DNA from: Gemmatimonadota bacterium
GTDB lineage: Bacteria > Latescibacterota > UBA2968 > UBA8231
NCBI GenBank assembly: GCA_018672475.1
Contig: JABHFS010000178.1
Span: 1-34,031, forward strand
DNA length: 34,031 nucleotides
Direction of reading: 5' to 3'
Part shown: positions 31,705-34,031 of the stretch, piece by piece
Layout of the letters: every line of letters starts with the position of its first letter
How positions within the stretch are numbered: the first letter of the stretch is position 1
Program-made: the position numbers and the translations under genes
Notes under the pieces: generated by a model
Told to the model about the DNA's origin: nothing
The model's database searches: none
Seen by the model: the letters and a program-made list of their open reading frames with translations, nothing else

Positions 31705-32271
31705 ATGAGCGCTGACGAAATATTCACCGCCTTCCCGACACTTAGCACTCCGCGGTTGACGCTACGCCAGATCCGCACCGAAGACGCGGCAGCCGTCTTC
31801 GGCCTTTTCGGCGATGCGGAAGTCACCCGCTACTACGACCTCGACCCCTTCACCGAGCCATTACAGGCCGAAGAATTGATCGAAAGATTCCAACGGCGTT
31901 TCGATCACCGAATCGGCCTGCGCTGGGGCCTGGCCCTAAACGAAACCCCCGACAATCTAATCGGCACCTGTGGTTATAATCTCTGGGTCCAACCCGCCCG
32001 TCGCGGCCTGGTAGGCTATGACCTAGCTCGCGACCACTGGCGTCGTGGGTTGATGGCAGAAGCGTTGGCCGCCGTGCTTACATTCGGTTTCACCGCCATG
32101 GGCCTCAACCGAGTCGAGGCGCTGACCTTCCCGCAAAATACGGCTTCCAAATCCCTGCTCGACAAACTCGGCTTTCAAGCGGAAGGCCTGTTGCGAGAAT
32201 ACGAGTTTATCAAGGGAGCGGCCCAAGACATGGCCATCTATTCACTGCTGGCCGGAGAGCGATCGCAATGA
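31705..32271 (+). CDS. GNAT acetyltransferase, RimJ/RimL type (first copy)
   Basis: The protein is 188 aa from the ATG at 31705, after AGAGG; the upstream frame extension has no family match. It begins with a GNAT motif C-like TPRLTLRQIRTEDAAAVFG and carries RRGLVGYDLARDHWRRGLMA, the acetyl-CoA pyrophosphate loop, then VEALTFPQNTASKSLLDKLG and FQAEGLLREYEFIKG, which is the RimJ/RimL-type acetyltransferase_3 pattern. It transfers acetyl from acetyl-CoA to an amine or N-terminus; the target is unknown. It is 19 bp upstream of a second GNAT gene. Confidence 0.88.
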   Translation: MSADEIFTAFPTLSTPRLTLRQIRTEDAAAVFGLFGDAEVTRYYDLDPFTEPLQAEELIERFQRRFDHRIGLRWGLALNETPDNLIGTCGYNLWVQPARRGLVGYDLARDHWRRGLMAEALAAVLTFGFTAMGLNRVEALTFPQNTASKSLLDKLGFQAEGLLREYEFIKGAAQDMAIYSLLAGERSQ

Positions 32272-32290
32272 AGCCCCACGACAATCCCTA

Positions 32291-32833
32291 ATGCTTTCTC
32301 TCACCGTCGACCAGACACTGCGATTACAGCGGATGGAAAGCCACCAAGCGCCATCGCTCAATGCCCTCATCGAAAAAAACAGGACCTATTTGCGGCCCTG
32401 GTTACCCTGGCTCGACGACAATACCCGCGAATCCGATAGCCGTGATTTCATCGAATGCTCGCGCGAGCGCTATGCCAATAGAGAAGGCCTAGATATGGGC
32501 ATCTGGCAACAAGAGGCCTTAGTCGGTGTCGTCGGCTTTAACCAATTTTCTTGGGGGTCGCGCTGCGGAGAAATGGGCTATTGGCTCGACGAACAACAGC
32601 AAGGCGCCGGCATAATGACCCGCTGTTGCCGCGTACTACTAGAGCACGCTTTTACGGATTTAGACCTTAATCGCGTCGAAATTCGTTGCGCCGTAGACAA
32701 CGCGCCCAGCCGCGCTATCCCGGAGCGTCTGAGTTTTCAGCTAGAAGGCCAGTTGCGCCAGGCCGAGTGGATCTACGACCGCTTCGTCGACCATGCCATC
32801 TATGGCTTGCTCGCCGAGGAATACAAATCATGA
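32291..32833 (+). CDS. GNAT acetyltransferase, RimL type (second copy)
   Basis: The protein is 180 aa. Its RimL-type pattern is LRLQRMESHQAPSLNALIEK, LRPWLPWLDD, EMGYWLDEQQQGAGIMTRCC (acetyl-CoA loop) and NRVEIRCAVDNAPSRAIPER, ending LEGQLRQAEWIYDRFVDHAI. It is a more distant relative of the first copy rather than a recent duplicate. The gene overlaps the downstream deacetylase by 4 bp (ATGA), so acetyltransferase and deacetylase are translated together. The substrate is unknown. Confidence 0.88.
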   Translation: MLSLTVDQTLRLQRMESHQAPSLNALIEKNRTYLRPWLPWLDDNTRESDSRDFIECSRERYANREGLDMGIWQQEALVGVVGFNQFSWGSRCGEMGYWLDEQQQGAGIMTRCCRVLLEHAFTDLDLNRVEIRCAVDNAPSRAIPERLSFQLEGQLRQAEWIYDRFVDHAIYGLLAEEYKS

Positions 32834-33834
32834 AGGTTTTCTATTCCCCCGAACACCAAGTCCACGACCCCGAGAACGAATTCACCAATGCCGGCGCGAT
32901 TCCCTATCCCGAGTGCGCCCGCCGCGCCACCGGGATTGCCGCCGCCCTTTCCTCCAACCCCTCGTTCGAGATCGAGATGCCCGAAACGATCGCCCCCATC
33001 GCGCTCGAAACGATCCATGATACGGGCTACCTGCACTTTCTCGCCCAAGTCTATGCCGGGCAAAGATCCCACACGGTCGAACTAACGCCGACGACTTTTC
33101 CGTCGCGCGGCCGGGGCCGGCGTCCAGTAACCCTCAAAGCACAAGCCGGTTATTACGCATTTGACACTACGCCCCTTACTCCAGGCACTTGGGACGCGGC
33201 GCTAACCGCCGCTGGCTCGGCCCTAACCGGCGCCGACTGTCTGCTTGAAGGGGCACGATCCGCCTACGCCCTCTGTCGCCCGCCCGGCCACCACGCCGGC
33301 CGCGACTATTTCGGTGGTTACTGCTATCTCAACAACGCCGCGCTAGCTACCGAAAAACTCGCCGCGCATGGCCGCGTCGCCCTTCTCGACATCGACTACC
33401 ACCACGGCAACGGCAGCCAGGATATATTTTACGACTCGGACCAGGTGTTCTTCGTCTCCATCCACGCCGATCCAGACTATCAATATCCGCTCTATTGGGG
33501 GTATGCCGATGAAAGGGGCAAAGGAGTCGGAGTGGGTAAGACACGCAATTTCCCCTTGCCGCCGAACACCGGGGACAAGGCCTATATCGAAACCCTCGAT
33601 GAGGCGTTGCATTGTATCGAAGACTTCGCCCCCGAGTATTTGATCGTATCCGCTGGCCTGGACATCTGTCGGGAAGACCCACTCGGAGATTGGGCCATAA
33701 CAGCAGAAGGCGTGGCGCAAATCGGCGCAAGAATCGCCACTGCCGGCGTGCCGACTTTATTAGTCCAAGAGGGTGGCTATGACCTACGTGACCTCGGCGC
33801 GAATGTCCGGCAATTATTAACCGCCTTCATCTAG
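32830..33834 (+). CDS. Histone deacetylase/acetylpolyamine amidohydrolase family protein
   Basis: The protein is 334 aa from the ATG at 32830. The class II-type HDAC/APAH core is intact: LCRPPGHHAGRDYFGGYCYL with His154-His155, LLDIDYHHGNGSQDIFY with zinc ligands Asp189 and His191, IVSAGLDI with Asp278, and LVQEGGYDL with the catalytic Tyr317. It begins MKVFYSPEHQVHDPENEF, typical of acetylpolyamine amidohydrolases. It should remove an acetyl group from a polyamine, protein or small molecule in the cytoplasm. Its coupling to two acetyltransferases suggests a reversible acetylation pathway, which is inference from context. Confidence 0.92.
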   Translation: MKVFYSPEHQVHDPENEFTNAGAIPYPECARRATGIAAALSSNPSFEIEMPETIAPIALETIHDTGYLHFLAQVYAGQRSHTVELTPTTFPSRGRGRRPVTLKAQAGYYAFDTTPLTPGTWDAALTAAGSALTGADCLLEGARSAYALCRPPGHHAGRDYFGGYCYLNNAALATEKLAAHGRVALLDIDYHHGNGSQDIFYDSDQVFFVSIHADPDYQYPLYWGYADERGKGVGVGKTRNFPLPPNTGDKAYIETLDEALHCIEDFAPEYLIVSAGLDICREDPLGDWAITAEGVAQIGARIATAGVPTLLVQEGGYDLRDLGANVRQLLTAFI

Positions 33835-34031
33835 ATTTATAGGGCCTGCGAGAGTAAGTCTCGAAAACGGTTACTAATAATTATTGTCGCCCAATATAAA
33901 ACAAGACACTCGCAACCTAGAGCAAAATAAAAGCTGCCCTATTACCAAACGGCCGTCGGTCAGACACGCGGCATCCCAACCCGCGAATTCGACCTTGCAC
34001 TCGCCTAAGGACCGGCCCCTTTCCAACGACC
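33835..34031. other. 3' edge of window
   Basis: AT-rich DNA after the deacetylase stop. It holds a weak hairpin (CGAGA 33849-33853 with TCTCG 33859-33863) but no clear terminator or gene start before the window ends. Confidence 0.4.

Noticed and set aside
32291..32833. Second acetyltransferase as a recent duplicate of the first
   Set aside because: They share the fold but few identical motifs, so they are distant paralogues.

Overview
The window is about 34 kb of moderately GC-rich bacterial chromosome. It is gene-dense, with many GTG and TTG starts and many 1-4 bp gene overlaps. Several features point to an uncultured member of the FCB / Latescibacteria-like bacteria: a secreted protein ending in a FlgD/T9SS-type C-terminal Ig domain, a DUF3098-like membrane protein, an archaeal-type phosphoglycerate mutase, a nucleotide-translocase/HEAT/cyclic-nucleotide fusion, and single neutral-ceramidase, creatininase and metal-dependent amidohydrolase genes. 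This taxonomic placement is inference from gene content; there is no rRNA in the window. I found no CRISPR array, tRNA, rRNA, insertion sequence or phage gene.

Layout. 1-1700: a sparse region with one small lipoprotein, a 22-bp perfect palindrome and a double hairpin. 1701-8098 (minus): a signalling operon of YkgJ-type Cys-cluster protein, small 97-aa protein, HDOD protein, PAS-PAS-HisKA protein without an ATPase domain, a wrecked Gfo/Idh/MocA gene, and a 1063-aa transporter-HEAT-cNMP fusion. 8196-8372 (plus): a small zinc-ribbon gene that looks leaderless. 8366-11825 (minus): L,D-transpeptidase, zinc alcohol dehydrogenase, an L,D-transpeptidase-like protein that lacks the catalytic Cys, and a neutral-ceramidase-like hydrolase. 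11893-12519 (minus): a lipoprotein with its own strong promoter and intrinsic terminator. 12642-18444 (minus): recJ, apgM, glycerophosphodiesterase, an ECF-transporter S component, then a zero-spacing cassette of two cNMP-binding proteins, a membrane-anchored zinc ribbon and a membrane-anchored coiled coil.

18588-27034 (plus): a cohesin-like/FlgD secreted protein, rsmB, a PASTA protein, rpe, then the translation block ffh-rpsP-rimM-trmD-rplS (without the KH-protein gene that often lies between rpsP and rimM), a DUF3098-like protein and a REC-zinc response regulator. 27098-29608: a PfkB sugar kinase beside a patch of decaying genes (a frameshifted ABC-2 permease and a twice-frameshifted small membrane/zinc protein with a DUF1992-like tail). 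29605-33834: an amidohydrolase divergent from a creatininase, then two GNAT acetyltransferases translationally linked to a histone-deacetylase/acetylpolyamine-amidohydrolase gene.

The two most system-like stretches are (a) the cNMP-sensor cassette at 12642-14102, which together with the fusion transporter gives three cNMP domains in the window and no cyclase, and (b) the acetylation/deacetylation trio at 31705-33834. A second theme is gene loss by internal deletion: at least two genes retain recognisable N- and C-terminal ends but have lost their middles.
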